From contig NZ_LT732535.1 in assembly GCF_900156915.1 (NCBI RefSeq), positions 827,480 through 891,479 on the forward strand: DNA of 64,000 nt, in the 5' to 3' direction. The notes below the pieces were generated by a model, which worked only from the letters and a program-made list of their open reading frames with translations, searched no databases and was not told where the DNA came from. Origin of the DNA: Sediminibacillus massiliensis (GTDB taxonomy: Bacteria; Bacillota; Bacilli; Bacillales; Amphibacillaceae). A program made the translations under genes and the position numbers. Of the stretch, positions 56,137 through 64,000 are shown one piece after another (the stretch's first letter is position 1; every line of letters begins with the position of its first letter).

Positions 56137-56688
56137 ATGATCACCATGAAAGATATCGTACGGGAAGGAAACCCAATTCTAAATAAAGTAGCCGAGGAGG
56201 TACCACTACCTGCATCGGCATCTGATAAAGAGACACTTGAAGAAATGCTTCAATACTTGAAAAACAGCCAAGATGAGGAAGTGTCTTCTAAATACGGATT
56301 AAGACCTGGAGTCGGCCTTGCTGCTCCACAAATCGGATTGTCCAAACGTATGATTGCCGTACATTTCGATGATCTGGATGACAAACATTACAGTTACGGT
56401 CTGTTTAACCCGAAAATTGTCAGCCATTCCGTTGAAAAAGCATATCTGTCATCTGGAGAAGGATGCCTTTCAGTAGACAGGGAAATTCCAGGTTATGTCC
56501 CAAGATATGCGAGAATAACTGTTAAGGCTGTCGACTTGGACGGTAATGAAGTGAAATTACGCTTGCGAGGTTATGCAGCAATCGTGTTCCAACATGAAAT
56601 AGACCATCTGAACGGTGTTATGTTTTATGATTATATTAATCCGGAAAATCCGTTTGAAGCACCTGAAAACGCAAAACCAATCGAATAA
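56137..56688 (+). CDS. def: Peptide deformylase
   Basis: Removes the formyl group from nascent N-termini. 183 residues, type II form with the insertion typical of Gram-positives. Metal and active-site motifs are [10 protein letters not shown] (58-67), EGCLSV with metal-binding Cys110, and HEIDH with His153 and His157. Corresponds to defB (ykrB). AGGAGTG seven bases before the ATG. Confidence 0.97.
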   Translation: MITMKDIVREGNPILNKVAEEVPLPASASDKETLEEMLQYLKNSQDEEVSSKYGLRPGVGLAAPQIGLSKRMIAVHFDDLDDKHYSYGLFNPKIVSHSVEKAYLSSGEGCLSVDREIPGYVPRYARITVKAVDLDGNEVKLRLRGYAAIVFQHEIDHLNGVMFYDYINPENPFEAPENAKPIE

Positions 56689-56696
56689 ATCGAGCA

Positions 56697-56734
56697 AAAC
56701 ACTGGCCGGAATGATTTCCGGCCAGTGTTTTTTC
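56697..56734 (+). terminator. Terminator of def
   Basis: Perfect stem AAAACACTGGCCGGAA/TTCCGGCCAGTGTTTT with T run. Confidence 0.94.
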
Positions 56735-57068
56735 TTCCTATATATTATTGACTCCCACAATTCATTGACAGACCGGTCACTGGTCATGTAGCGGCCGATA
56801 TCGTAAATCCTTTTATGGCTGCCCGACTATTCAGCCCTCCCTTGCCTGTGACTGCATAAGCAGCCCCATTCAGAAAAAACTACTACGAAAGCAGACGAAA
56901 AAGACTTACAAGATGGCACCTGATGGATTTTTTTCTATATAAAAGTGTGTTTCTATTTCAATATTTGCCAATTCATACTATACTATTAAGTAATAGGGAT
57001 TGGATCGGATCGGTAAAAACGTTTTTGTTGCTTTGCTTTTTGTATAAGGAAAGGAGCTGTAAGCAATA
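56735..57068. other. Intergenic region upstream of rpoY-rnjA
   Basis: About 330 bases without a recognisable gene. GGCTGC and GCAGCC bracket a 35-base C-rich stretch near 56817-56865. A TATACT hexamer near 56978 could be a -10, but its -35 is poor. An AAAGGAG ribosome site at its end serves the small frame starting at 57069. Confidence 0.4.
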
Positions 57069-57155
57069 ATGTTAAAACGTTTGAGGGAAAAATTAAAGAA
57101 AAGATGGAAAGGTCTATTGGGACGCAAAGGTGTGCCCAGCACTTTTCGAAAATAA
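57069..57155 (+). CDS. Possible 28-residue basic peptide upstream of rpoY
   Basis: ATG frame encoding MLKRLREKLKKRWKGLLGRK plus eight residues, ending TAA. Eleven Arg/Lys against one Glu; amphipathic over the first 17 residues. AAAGGAG lies upstream, but 12 bases away, longer than usual. I do not recognise the peptide. It could be a true small protein, an upstream peptide controlling rpoY-rnjA, or chance. Codon use is unremarkable. Confidence 0.35.
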   Translation: MLKRLREKLKKRWKGLLGRKGVPSTFRK

Positions 57156-57260
57156 GATTGTCGTTGACCCATTACCGCGAATTGAACCACTAAATGCTGA
57201 TAATAAATTTGCTATATAGGAAAAAAAACTGTAATAAAGAACATAAGGAGAGATATAGAA

Positions 57261-57470
57261 ATGGTTTATAAAGTACTATATCAGGAACTCCCATACGAAG
57301 TTCCTGTAAGAGAAAGAACAAAAAGTTTATATTTTGAAGCTGAATCAGAAAGAGAAGTACGCAAAGAGCTTTCCAATCGCAATATCAACATCGAGTTTAT
57401 CCAGTTACTTGATGCAGCACATTTAGACTACGAAAAAGAGTCGGAAGACTTCCAAGTGGAGAATCTATAA
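57261..57470 (+). CDS. rpoY: RNA polymerase epsilon subunit RpoY
   Basis: 69-residue small subunit of Gram-positive RNA polymerase (B. subtilis YkzG). The opening [22 protein letters not shown] and the [20 protein letters not shown] segment are characteristic. AAGGAGA nine bases before the ATG. Three bases before rnjA, so one transcript. Confidence 0.93.
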   Translation: MVYKVLYQELPYEVPVRERTKSLYFEAESEREVRKELSNRNINIEFIQLLDAAHLDYEKESEDFQVENL

Positions 57471-57473
57471 TCG

Positions 57474-59141
57474 ATGAAATTTGTTAAAAACGACCAAACA
57501 GCTGTCTTTGCACTCGGCGGCTTAGGTGAAATTGGCAAAAACATGTATGGCGTACAGTTCCAGGATGAGATTGTTCTTATAGATTCAGGAATCAAATTTC
57601 CTGAAGACGAACTTCTTGGAATTGATTATGTCATCCCAGACTACACCTACCTGGTGCAAAATCAAGATAAAATCAAAGGGCTGTTCATCACTCATGGACA
57701 CGAAGACCATATTGGAGGCATCCCTTATCTCCTAAAACAAATAAATGTGCCTATCTATGCTGGAAAACTTGCGATTGGACTAATTAAAAACAAATTGGAT
57801 GAACACGGACTTTTACGAAATGCTAAGCTTAACACATTTCAAGAAGACGATATAATTAAATTCAGAAAAACTTCAGTTACTTTTTTCCGTACCACACATA
57901 GCATTCCAGATTCCTATGGAATAGTAGTCAAAACACCTCCTGGAAACATCGTCCATACCGGGGACTTCAAATTTGATTTCACCCCGGTCGGTGAACCGGC
58001 AAATTTAGCCAAAATGGCTGAAATCGGTAAAGAAGGAGTTTTATGTTTATTATCAGACAGCACAAATAGTGAAGTTCCGGGATTTACTATGTCCGAACGC
58101 GTTGTAGGTGAAAGCATTAACGATATATTCAGCCGTACTAACGGCAGGCTGATATTTGCGACTTTCGCTTCCAATATCCATCGACTTCAGCAGGTTGTGG
58201 AATCAGCGGTAAGACATAATCGAAAAGTTGCGGTATTCGGAAGAAGCATGGAAGCGGCAATCACAATCGGTCAGGAGTTAGGTTATATACAAGCTCCTAA
58301 AGATACGTTTATCGATGCTCACCAACTAAACAGGTTACCTGCCAACGAAGTTACAATTCTTTGTACTGGCTCCCAAGGAGAACCAATGGCCGCTTTATCA
58401 AGGGTAGCTAACGGAACCCATAGACAAATCCAGATAATGCCTGGCGATACGGTAGTATTTTCTTCTTCACCAATCCCTGGAAATACCGTAAGCGTCAGCA
58501 GAACCATCAATATGTTATATCGAGCTGGTGCGGAAGTCATTCATGGCCCTCTAAATGACATCCATACTTCCGGTCATGGTAGTCAGCAAGAGCAAATGCT
58601 CATGCTTCGATTAATCCAGCCGAAGTATTTCATGGCTATACATGGAGAATACCGGATGCTTAAAGAGCATACAAAATTGGCCAATGCTTGTGATATCGAT
58701 CCAGGTAATTGTTTTGTAATGGATAATGGCGATGTACTTGCCCTTGGCAAAGACAGTGCTTCGATTGCTGGTAAAATCCCGTCCGGTTCTATATATGTGG
58801 ATGGAAGCGGCATTGGCGACATCGGTAATATCGTTTTGAGAGACCGTCGCATTTTGTCCGAAGAAGGACTTGTTATTGTAGTAGTAAGCATTGATATGAA
58901 AGAATTCAAGATAGCTTCTGGACCAGATATCATTTCAAGAGGCTTCGTATATATGAGAGAATCAGAAGACTTGATCAAGGAAGCTCAAAAAATGGTTTCC
59001 GGCCATTTAAACAAAGTAATGGAAAGAAGAACAACACAATGGTCCGAAATCAAAAATGAAATCACCGATACAATCGCTCCGTTCCTATATGAAAAAACAA
59101 AACGGAGACCGATGATCCTTCCAATAATCATGGAAGTATAA
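57474..59141 (+). CDS. rnjA: Ribonuclease J1
   Basis: Metallo-beta-lactamase/beta-CASP ribonuclease with 5' exonuclease and endonuclease activity; central to RNA decay and 16S maturation. 555 residues. Zinc motif HGHEDHIGG (74-82), HTGDFKFD, the beta-CASP domain ([17 protein letters not shown]) and the C-terminal [10 protein letters not shown] stretch are present. SR1P, 11 kb away, is known to modulate the GapA-RNase J1 contact in B. subtilis. Confidence 0.97.
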   Translation: MKFVKNDQTAVFALGGLGEIGKNMYGVQFQDEIVLIDSGIKFPEDELLGIDYVIPDYTYLVQNQDKIKGLFITHGHEDHIGGIPYLLKQINVPIYAGKLAIGLIKNKLDEHGLLRNAKLNTFQEDDIIKFRKTSVTFFRTTHSIPDSYGIVVKTPPGNIVHTGDFKFDFTPVGEPANLAKMAEIGKEGVLCLLSDSTNSEVPGFTMSERVVGESINDIFSRTNGRLIFATFASNIHRLQQVVESAVRHNRKVAVFGRSMEAAITIGQELGYIQAPKDTFIDAHQLNRLPANEVTILCTGSQGEPMAALSRVANGTHRQIQIMPGDTVVFSSSPIPGNTVSVSRTINMLYRAGAEVIHGPLNDIHTSGHGSQQEQMLMLRLIQPKYFMAIHGEYRMLKEHTKLANACDIDPGNCFVMDNGDVLALGKDSASIAGKIPSGSIYVDGSGIGDIGNIVLRDRRILSEEGLVIVVVSIDMKEFKIASGPDIISRGFVYMRESEDLIKEAQKMVSGHLNKVMERRTTQWSEIKNEITDTIAPFLYEKTKRRPMILPIIMEV

Positions 59142-59174
59142 AAAAAACCGCCCTTCACAGGGCGGTTTTTTTAT
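59140..59174. terminator. Bidirectional terminator between rnjA and ktrC
   Basis: AAAAAAACCGCCC/GGGCGGTTTTTTT. Confidence 0.93.
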
Positions 59175-59183
59175 AGCATATTT

Positions 59184-59852
59184 TTAATCATCCTCAACTA
59201 CCAATTGCTTTTCAAACCGCGATATATCTTTATCCGCGCCGATGACAATTAAAATATCTTCAGAACTCAACCTTTCATCTGCCATCGGAGAAACGTTTAT
59301 CTCTTTAGCTTGTCTGATGGCAACCACGTTGCAGCCAAACTGGGCCCGGATATCCAATTCTTGCAATGTTCTGCCGCTCATCTTCCTTCCGGCCTTCACT
59401 TCAGCAATACTGTGGTCTTCCGATAATTCCAAGTGATCGAGTATATTATTGGAGATGATACTATGTGCAATCCTTTTTCCCATGTCTCTTTCGGGATGGA
59501 CTACTTGATCGGCTCCCATCTTATTCAGAATTTTGGCATGATAATCATTTTGTGCTTTTACAGTGATTCTTTTGACCCCTAGTTCTTTCAGCATCAGCGT
59601 GGTCAGGATACTCGATTGGATATTGTCTCCGATTGCTACAATTACATGGTCAATATTTCTGATTCCCAATTCTTTCAACACTTTCTCATCGGTTGTATCT
59701 GCAATCACAGCATGTGAAGCGACATCTTTATATTCGTTTACTTTATCTTCTTCCAAATCAATAGCAAGTACATTCATACCTTCACTGCTTAATTCCCGGC
59801 ATATGCTACCGCCGAAGCGTCCAAGTCCGATTACAGCAAAATCTCGTTTCAT
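59184..59852 (-). CDS. ktrC: Potassium uptake regulatory subunit KtrC (RCK/TrkA family)
   Basis: Cytoplasmic gating ring of a Ktr potassium channel. 222 residues: an N-terminal TrkA-N domain with GLGRFGGSICREL and the acidic AIDLEEDK, and a C-terminal TrkA-C domain from about 140. In B. subtilis KtrA/KtrC bind ATP/ADP and c-di-AMP. The membrane partner (KtrB/KtrD) is not in the window. Position next to rnjA selects KtrC (ykqB). Confidence 0.92.
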   Translation of the reverse strand: MKRDFAVIGLGRFGGSICRELSSEGMNVLAIDLEEDKVNEYKDVASHAVIADTTDEKVLKELGIRNIDHVIVAIGDNIQSSILTTLMLKELGVKRITVKAQNDYHAKILNKMGADQVVHPERDMGKRIAHSIISNNILDHLELSEDHSIAEVKAGRKMSGRTLQELDIRAQFGCNVVAIRQAKEINVSPMADERLSSEDILIVIGADKDISRFEKQLVVEDD

Positions 59853-59960
59853 GATATTTCCTCCATCTACGATAAATCTTTCCTACCCGGATTTTAGTTA
59901 CCGAGTTACAATTTCCATGATTAGTCTAACACATTTTGAATATAAATAGCGTGAAATGTC

Positions 59961-60974
59961 TCACTTTTTTCCTTTGACATAATCAGCATCGAACAAGAAC
60001 ATTTTCATTAACAAATATAATGAAGGAATTAACAGACAAAGACCTAGGATGAAACTTATTACCAAGGCTAACCCCATCGTTTCATGTGTGGCGCCTTCTT
60101 GAATCGTTACATATGGATATAATAAATATGGTAAATGTCCTGCTCCGTATCCAAAAAAGGCGAAAAAGAATTGGAACATAACAAATATAAATGCGGCGCC
60201 ATAGTGTCTCTCTTGATAAATCAGCCATATTGCAACAGAAAAACAAGCCAAGGAGAGACCGAACATCCACCATAAATCAATTAAGTTTTGATAGTGTTCC
60301 ATATTATGCTGACTTAATGCTATGAACGCTGTTAAACTGGCAATCATCGTAGGAAAACTCCAGATTAAGGCGTAAGACCTTAGCAGACGAAGTGCTGGTT
60401 GATCATCTGCTCGATCAGCATAATATGTCAAAAAGGCCGCACTGATAAATAACACAGAAACGATTGCCAGGAAAACAACACTCCATGAAAACGGACTTGT
60501 CAGCAATTTAGAAGTCATCAGCGATACATTGTCCTCCTTTACTTGAATAAATCCCCCCTCCGAGATGGTGAGTGCAGTTGAAAGCGAAGCAGGTATGAGG
60601 AGACCTGTAGCACCGTATAAAAACATATAAACGGGACTCTTTTTCGATCCATAGTTTTCAAATGCATAAAAAGAGCCTCTTATTGCTATCAAAACGATTG
60701 CAATACTGCCAGGTATCAATAAGGTTTGACCATAATAAAAAGCTGTATCAGGAAAGAAACCAACAAGCCCTACAAAGAAAAAAACAAAAAACACATTGGT
60801 AACTTCCCAAACCGGCGATAAATATCTGGAGATCAGTTGATTAACAATATGATCCTTTTTTGTTTGTTTCGCATAATAAGCAAAGAAACCTGCTCCGAAA
60901 TCTACGGAGGCAACAATCAGGTAACCATATAGGAATAACCAGAGTACTATAATTCCGGCCATTTCATAACTCAT
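59961..60974 (-). CDS. cydB: Cytochrome bd-type quinol oxidase subunit II (CydB/YthB)
   Basis: 337-residue membrane subunit with eight or nine helices; VDFGAGFFAYYA near residue 25 and the overall pattern are those of CydB. It starts inside the cydA stop (ATGA overlap). The length and sequence feel nearer to the B. subtilis YthAB (cyanide-insensitive-like) branch than to classical CydAB, which is an inference. Confidence 0.9.
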   Translation of the reverse strand: MSYEMAGIIVLWLFLYGYLIVASVDFGAGFFAYYAKQTKKDHIVNQLISRYLSPVWEVTNVFFVFFFVGLVGFFPDTAFYYGQTLLIPGSIAIVLIAIRGSFYAFENYGSKKSPVYMFLYGATGLLIPASLSTALTISEGGFIQVKEDNVSLMTSKLLTSPFSWSVVFLAIVSVLFISAAFLTYYADRADDQPALRLLRSYALIWSFPTMIASLTAFIALSQHNMEHYQNLIDLWWMFGLSLACFSVAIWLIYQERHYGAAFIFVMFQFFFAFFGYGAGHLPYLLYPYVTIQEGATHETMGLALVISFILGLCLLIPSLYLLMKMFLFDADYVKGKK

Positions 60975-62323
60975 TTGAAATCATCCTTTTTAGAGATATT
61001 CGGATATCGCTTTTCCAGTTCCAATTCGGCTGGATTATCTTTGAACAGTTTTCTTAGAACTCCTACCCCCATCACACCAAGAATCAGATAAAGTGTTAAG
61101 AATAAAAGAAACATCCAGCCAACATTGGGAGATGTTGTAGCTGCTTCGGCGACTTTCATGTAACCTCTCAAAATCCAAGGCTGTCTGCCAACTTCCGCGA
61201 GTATCCACCCTAATTCAATGGCAAGCATTGCGAGCGGGCCATTGAGGAAAATCAGCCAAAGCAATAGTCTGTTTTCTTCATTCCATTTCCGGATTCTCTC
61301 AAAAAGAAGGTAAAGCATAGAGATTCCCAACGCAAACATACCTATCATTACCATCCCATCAAACAAATAATGGATCCATAATGGAGGTGTTACATCCTTT
61401 TTAAATTCCTCAAGTCCAATTACTTCACTATTGAAGTCACCATGGGATAAAAAACTTAGAAACTTTGGAAATCTGATTGCATTTTCCACTTCGTTATTTT
61501 CATTCAAGGTTCCGAAGAAAATCAAGTCAGCACCTGCTTCTGTCTCGAAATGCCATTCATATGCCGCCAATTTCTCAGGCTGGTTGTTGGCGAGATATTT
61601 TGCAGATACATCTCCGGCAACAGCGGTTAACAAAGCAAAAATCAAAGTTGCCGTCATCGATAGCTTCAACGCTTTTTTGTGATATGGACTCGACTGTTTT
61701 TTCAGAATGGTAAACGCCGTAATGGCGGCCAATATTGCTGCACCTGTCAACCAGGCAGACGACACCACATGAAACACTTTCGCAGGGGTCGCTGGATTAA
61801 AAAAAGCTGCTATTGGATCGATTGCTGTTATCGTACGTCCCTCCAGTGTAAAACCCTGAGGAGCATTCATAAAAGCATTCACCACCGTAATGAACACTGC
61901 TGACAATGTAGCTCCTGCTACTACAGGTATAGATAATAACCAGTGGGTGTACGGATTTTTAAATCGATCCCAAGTATATAAATAGGCACCGAGAAATATT
62001 GCTTCGAAAAAGAAGGCAAAAGTCTCCAAAAATAAAGGCAGGCTGATAACATTACCGGCTATTTGCATAAAGGAGGGCCACAATAAGGAGAGCTGAAGTC
62101 CGATTGCCGTGCCGGTCACAACTCCAATTGCAACGGTTATGACGAAACCTCTCGCCCATCTTCTTGCAAGCAGCAGGTAGTGGGGATCCTGCTTTTTTAT
62201 ACCGATTAGTTCTGCCAATGAAATCATGAAGGGCACCCCAACACCGATCGTGGCAAAAATTATATGGAAGCCTAACGTCAAAGACGTCAACGCCCTGCTC
62301 ATCATGACGCTGTCTTCAAACAT
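60971..62323 (-). CDS. cydA: Cytochrome bd-type quinol oxidase subunit I (CydA/YthA)
   Basis: 450 residues, about nine helices. Candidate heme ligand His20 in LGFHIIFATIG, a later histidine in the fifth helix region and the GRQPW motif near the C-terminus are typical. The quinol loop is short, as in the Bacillus type. Reduces oxygen with quinol without proton pumping, complementing the caa3 oxidase. A 314-base upstream region holds a possible structured leader. Confidence 0.92.
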   Translation of the reverse strand: MFEDSVMMSRALTSLTLGFHIIFATIGVGVPFMISLAELIGIKKQDPHYLLLARRWARGFVITVAIGVVTGTAIGLQLSLLWPSFMQIAGNVISLPLFLETFAFFFEAIFLGAYLYTWDRFKNPYTHWLLSIPVVAGATLSAVFITVVNAFMNAPQGFTLEGRTITAIDPIAAFFNPATPAKVFHVVSSAWLTGAAILAAITAFTILKKQSSPYHKKALKLSMTATLIFALLTAVAGDVSAKYLANNQPEKLAAYEWHFETEAGADLIFFGTLNENNEVENAIRFPKFLSFLSHGDFNSEVIGLEEFKKDVTPPLWIHYLFDGMVMIGMFALGISMLYLLFERIRKWNEENRLLLWLIFLNGPLAMLAIELGWILAEVGRQPWILRGYMKVAEAATTSPNVGWMFLLFLTLYLILGVMGVGVLRKLFKDNPAELELEKRYPNISKKDDFK

Positions 62324-62362
62324 CGATTATCACCTCAAATAAAGTATGTATTCAGTAAAAAG

Positions 62363-62487
62363 AGCAAGATTTCCAGCCTCAAGGTTTAGCGCGCTGCATA
62401 TTGCCAGAGTGATAGCCAAACCAAGCGGGGAATCATATCTTTCCGCCTTATTTGCCTTAAATTTACCGCGGAAGTATGAATCTTGCC
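62363..62487 (-). other. Candidate three-stem leader RNA upstream of cydAB
   Basis: On the minus strand GCAAGATT (62486-62479) pairs with AATCTTGC (62371-62364), plus a wobble, closing a 125-base region. Inside, TTCCGC/GCGGAA (62473-62468 with 62446-62441) and GGTTTGGC/GCTAAACC (62422-62415 with 62390-62383, one G-U) form two arms. The closing stem is followed at once by TCTTTTT, as in a terminator. It does not resemble a riboswitch class I know. Chance pairing is possible; the remaining bases of 62324-62637 hold nothing else but a terminator. Confidence 0.35.
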
Positions 62488-62591
62488 GGAAAAATAAAAA
62501 CCTGCTTATTCCCAATATCCTTTCTCTTTAAGCTATAAACATTTCGAATAATATTTCTTTGTATAGATCGAGCAAAAAAATTAACGCATAC

Positions 62592-62634
62592 AAAAAAATA
62601 GACCCGGCCGGAACAGCCATGGGTCTATTTTTGT
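62592..62634 (-). terminator. Terminator of the ABC exporter gene
   Basis: AAATAGACCC/GGGTCTATTT with T runs on the minus strand, just after the stop codon. Confidence 0.88.
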
Positions 62635-62637
62635 ATT

Positions 62638-64000
62638 CTATAAATCATTCAGCATTTGAAATTGAGACTTCACCAAGTCAAAATACTCTCCCCGTTTATC
62701 CATTAATTCGCGGTGATTGCCCTGTTCAAGAATCTTTCCGTGTTCGAGGACTATGATGTTATCGGCTTCCCGTATAGTAGACAATCTGTGGGCAATCATG
62801 ATGGCTGTACGTCCTTTTAACAGCTTTTTCAAAGCTTGTTGAATTTTCACTTCTGTCTCTGTATCAATACTTGCAGTCGCTTCATCTAATATTAATATTC
62901 TCGGATCTGCCAACAATGCCCTCGCAAAAGATAACAGTTGTCTTTCACCGGCAGAAAGGATATTACCTCTTTCTTCAACTTCCGTTTCATAACCATCAGC
63001 CAAGCGCTTGATAAAATCTTCCGCTCCCACTACCCTTGCAGCTTGATATACTTCCTCCTCACTTGCATCAGGCCGGCCGAATCGGATGTTTTCCAGAATT
63101 GTTCCGGAAAAAATGAACGTATCCTGCAGTACTACGCTGATATTTTGCCGGAGGCTATCCAACTTTATATCTTTTAAGTCATGGCCGTCTATTCGTACGG
63201 CCCCCTTGGTCGGGTCGTAAAAACGACTGATTAGATTCGCTATCGTCGATTTTCCAGATCCAGTATGACCTACAAGAGCCACTGTTTCACCCGGCTTCAT
63301 TTCAAGAGATATTTCATGTAATGCAATTCTATCTTCATCATAGGAGAACTGTACACGGTCAAATTCAATATGCCCTTTCATGTCCTTTAATTCAATCGCT
63401 TCCTTCTTCTCTACAACATTCGGCCTTTCATCCAAAAATTCGAATATTCGTTCCGAAGAAGCCATAGCTACCAATAACTGATTATATATTTGACCCAATC
63501 GGGATATTGGTTCCCAGAACATCCCCAGGAAAAAAGCAAACGAGACGAAGTCCCCGATAGCAATTCCACCGTTGGTCTCCCCCATTAAAAGCAAGTGGGC
63601 ACCATAGGAGATGAGGATGACTGTACCAATAGCATTACTCATTTCGACGAACGGCCCGAAATAGGCACTTTTCTTAGTTGCCAGCCTTTCACTTTCAAAG
63701 TTGTCTTTGTTCACCCCGTCGAAGAACTCGGTGTTTTCTGTTTCTTGAGAAAAGGATTGTGTGATGCGGATGCCTTGCATACTTTCATTAAGATGCGAAT
63801 TCAATCTGGATTTTTGAATCCTGACTTCTTGCCAGGACCTCCGTATATTCCTTCTCAGTCTTGTTGAAATATAAAACATTAACGGCAGGATGATCAATAC
63901 AGCCAAAGCAAGTTTTGGACTCAGCACGAAAAGGATTACCACGATACCCAGCAGCATGACGGTATCCATCAACAAATTGATAATACCGTTAGTAAATAGT
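62638..64000 (-). CDS. ABC exporter with fused membrane and ATPase domains (5' end outside the window)
   Basis: 454 C-terminal residues of a half-size exporter; the reading frame continues beyond 64000, so the N-terminus is missing and no start is given. Part of the membrane domain (about the last four helices) is followed by an ATPase domain with Walker A GHTGSGKST, signature LSAGERQLLSFAR, Walker B ILILDEATAS and the H-loop MIAHRLSTI, all intact. Type: multidrug/lipid exporter family (YheH/YknU-like); substrate unknown. Confidence 0.92.
   Translation of the reverse strand, partial: LFTNGIINLLMDTVMLLGIVVILFVLSPKLALAVLIILPLMFYISTRLRRNIRRSWQEVRIQKSRLNSHLNESMQGIRITQSFSQETENTEFFDGVNKDNFESERLATKKSAYFGPFVEMSNAIGTVILISYGAHLLLMGETNGGIAIGDFVSFAFFLGMFWEPISRLGQIYNQLLVAMASSERIFEFLDERPNVVEKKEAIELKDMKGHIEFDRVQFSYDEDRIALHEISLEMKPGETVALVGHTGSGKSTIANLISRFYDPTKGAVRIDGHDLKDIKLDSLRQNISVVLQDTFIFSGTILENIRFGRPDASEEEVYQAARVVGAEDFIKRLADGYETEVEERGNILSAGERQLLSFARALLADPRILILDEATASIDTETEVKIQQALKKLLKGRTAIMIAHRLSTIREADNIIVLEHGKILEQGNHRELMDKRGEYFDLVKSQFQMLNDL

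Noticed and set aside
62330-62515. 61-residue minus-strand frame upstream of cydA
   Set aside because: No ribosome site and no recognisable family; the sequence pairs internally and is better described as a leader.

Overview
The window is an ordinary, gene-dense chromosomal stretch of a low-GC, endospore-forming Bacillaceae. The evidence for this is the gene order, which follows the ylb, cta, yla, ykt, pdh and rnjA neighbourhoods known from Bacillus subtilis almost gene for gene. Sporulation genes are present (spoVD, gerR, ylbJ, a ytvI-like gene, csfG), and MurE carries the DNPR signature of a meso-diaminopimelate ligase. I see no insertion sequence, prophage, CRISPR array, rRNA or tRNA. The halotolerant genera near Oceanobacillus/Virgibacillus would fit, but genus is inference.

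Layout. 1-11089: division and cell wall (dcw) cluster on the minus strand, in transcription order mraZ, rsmH, ftsL, pbpB, spoVD, murE, murF, mraY and the 5' part of murD. 11312-14321: bshC, a DUF3397 membrane protein and panE. 14619-26239: the ylb block (ylbP, gerR, rpmF with its DUF177 partner, tmcAL, ylbL, ylbK, ylbJ, coaD, rsmD, the small RNA csfG, ylbG, ricF, ylbE, ylbD and a CAP protein). 26504-28806: yugN-like, ytvI-like and an acetyltransferase. 28954-36862: caa3-type cytochrome c oxidase (ctaCDEF), its assembly factors (ctaG, ctaM) and heme O/A synthesis (ctaB, ctaA). 36922-44451: ftsW and the yla/ykt genes. 44631-46291: speA and the dual-function RNA SR1 with its peptide SR1P. 46412-49770: a NodB-type lipoprotein, a BCCT osmoprotectant transporter and a small lipoprotein. 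49922-54715: the pyruvate dehydrogenase operon pdhABCD. 55226-62323: ykyA, def, rpoY-rnjA, ktrC and a cytochrome bd-type oxidase (cydAB). 62638-64000: an ABC exporter cut by the window edge.

How the parts work together. The first block builds septal, vegetative and spore peptidoglycan. The cta and cyd blocks supply two terminal oxidases and heme A. The pdh operon feeds acetyl-CoA, and SR1 next to it links carbon catabolite signals to arginine and central metabolism. rpoY-rnjA handles transcription and RNA decay.

The less ordinary content is non-coding. csfG has a clean SigG/SigF-type promoter and single-stranded Shine-Dalgarno-complementary stretches. SR1 has a consensus cre box on its start site. 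MraZ boxes are spaced in whole helical turns. There are two candidate structured leaders, before pdhA and before cydA, that I cannot assign to a known family. A 28-residue, very basic reading frame of unknown status precedes rpoY. Relative to the B. subtilis order as I remember it, typA, ylaK and pycA are missing from their usual places. Start codons were moved from the longest frame to the best ribosome-site-supported codon where noted.
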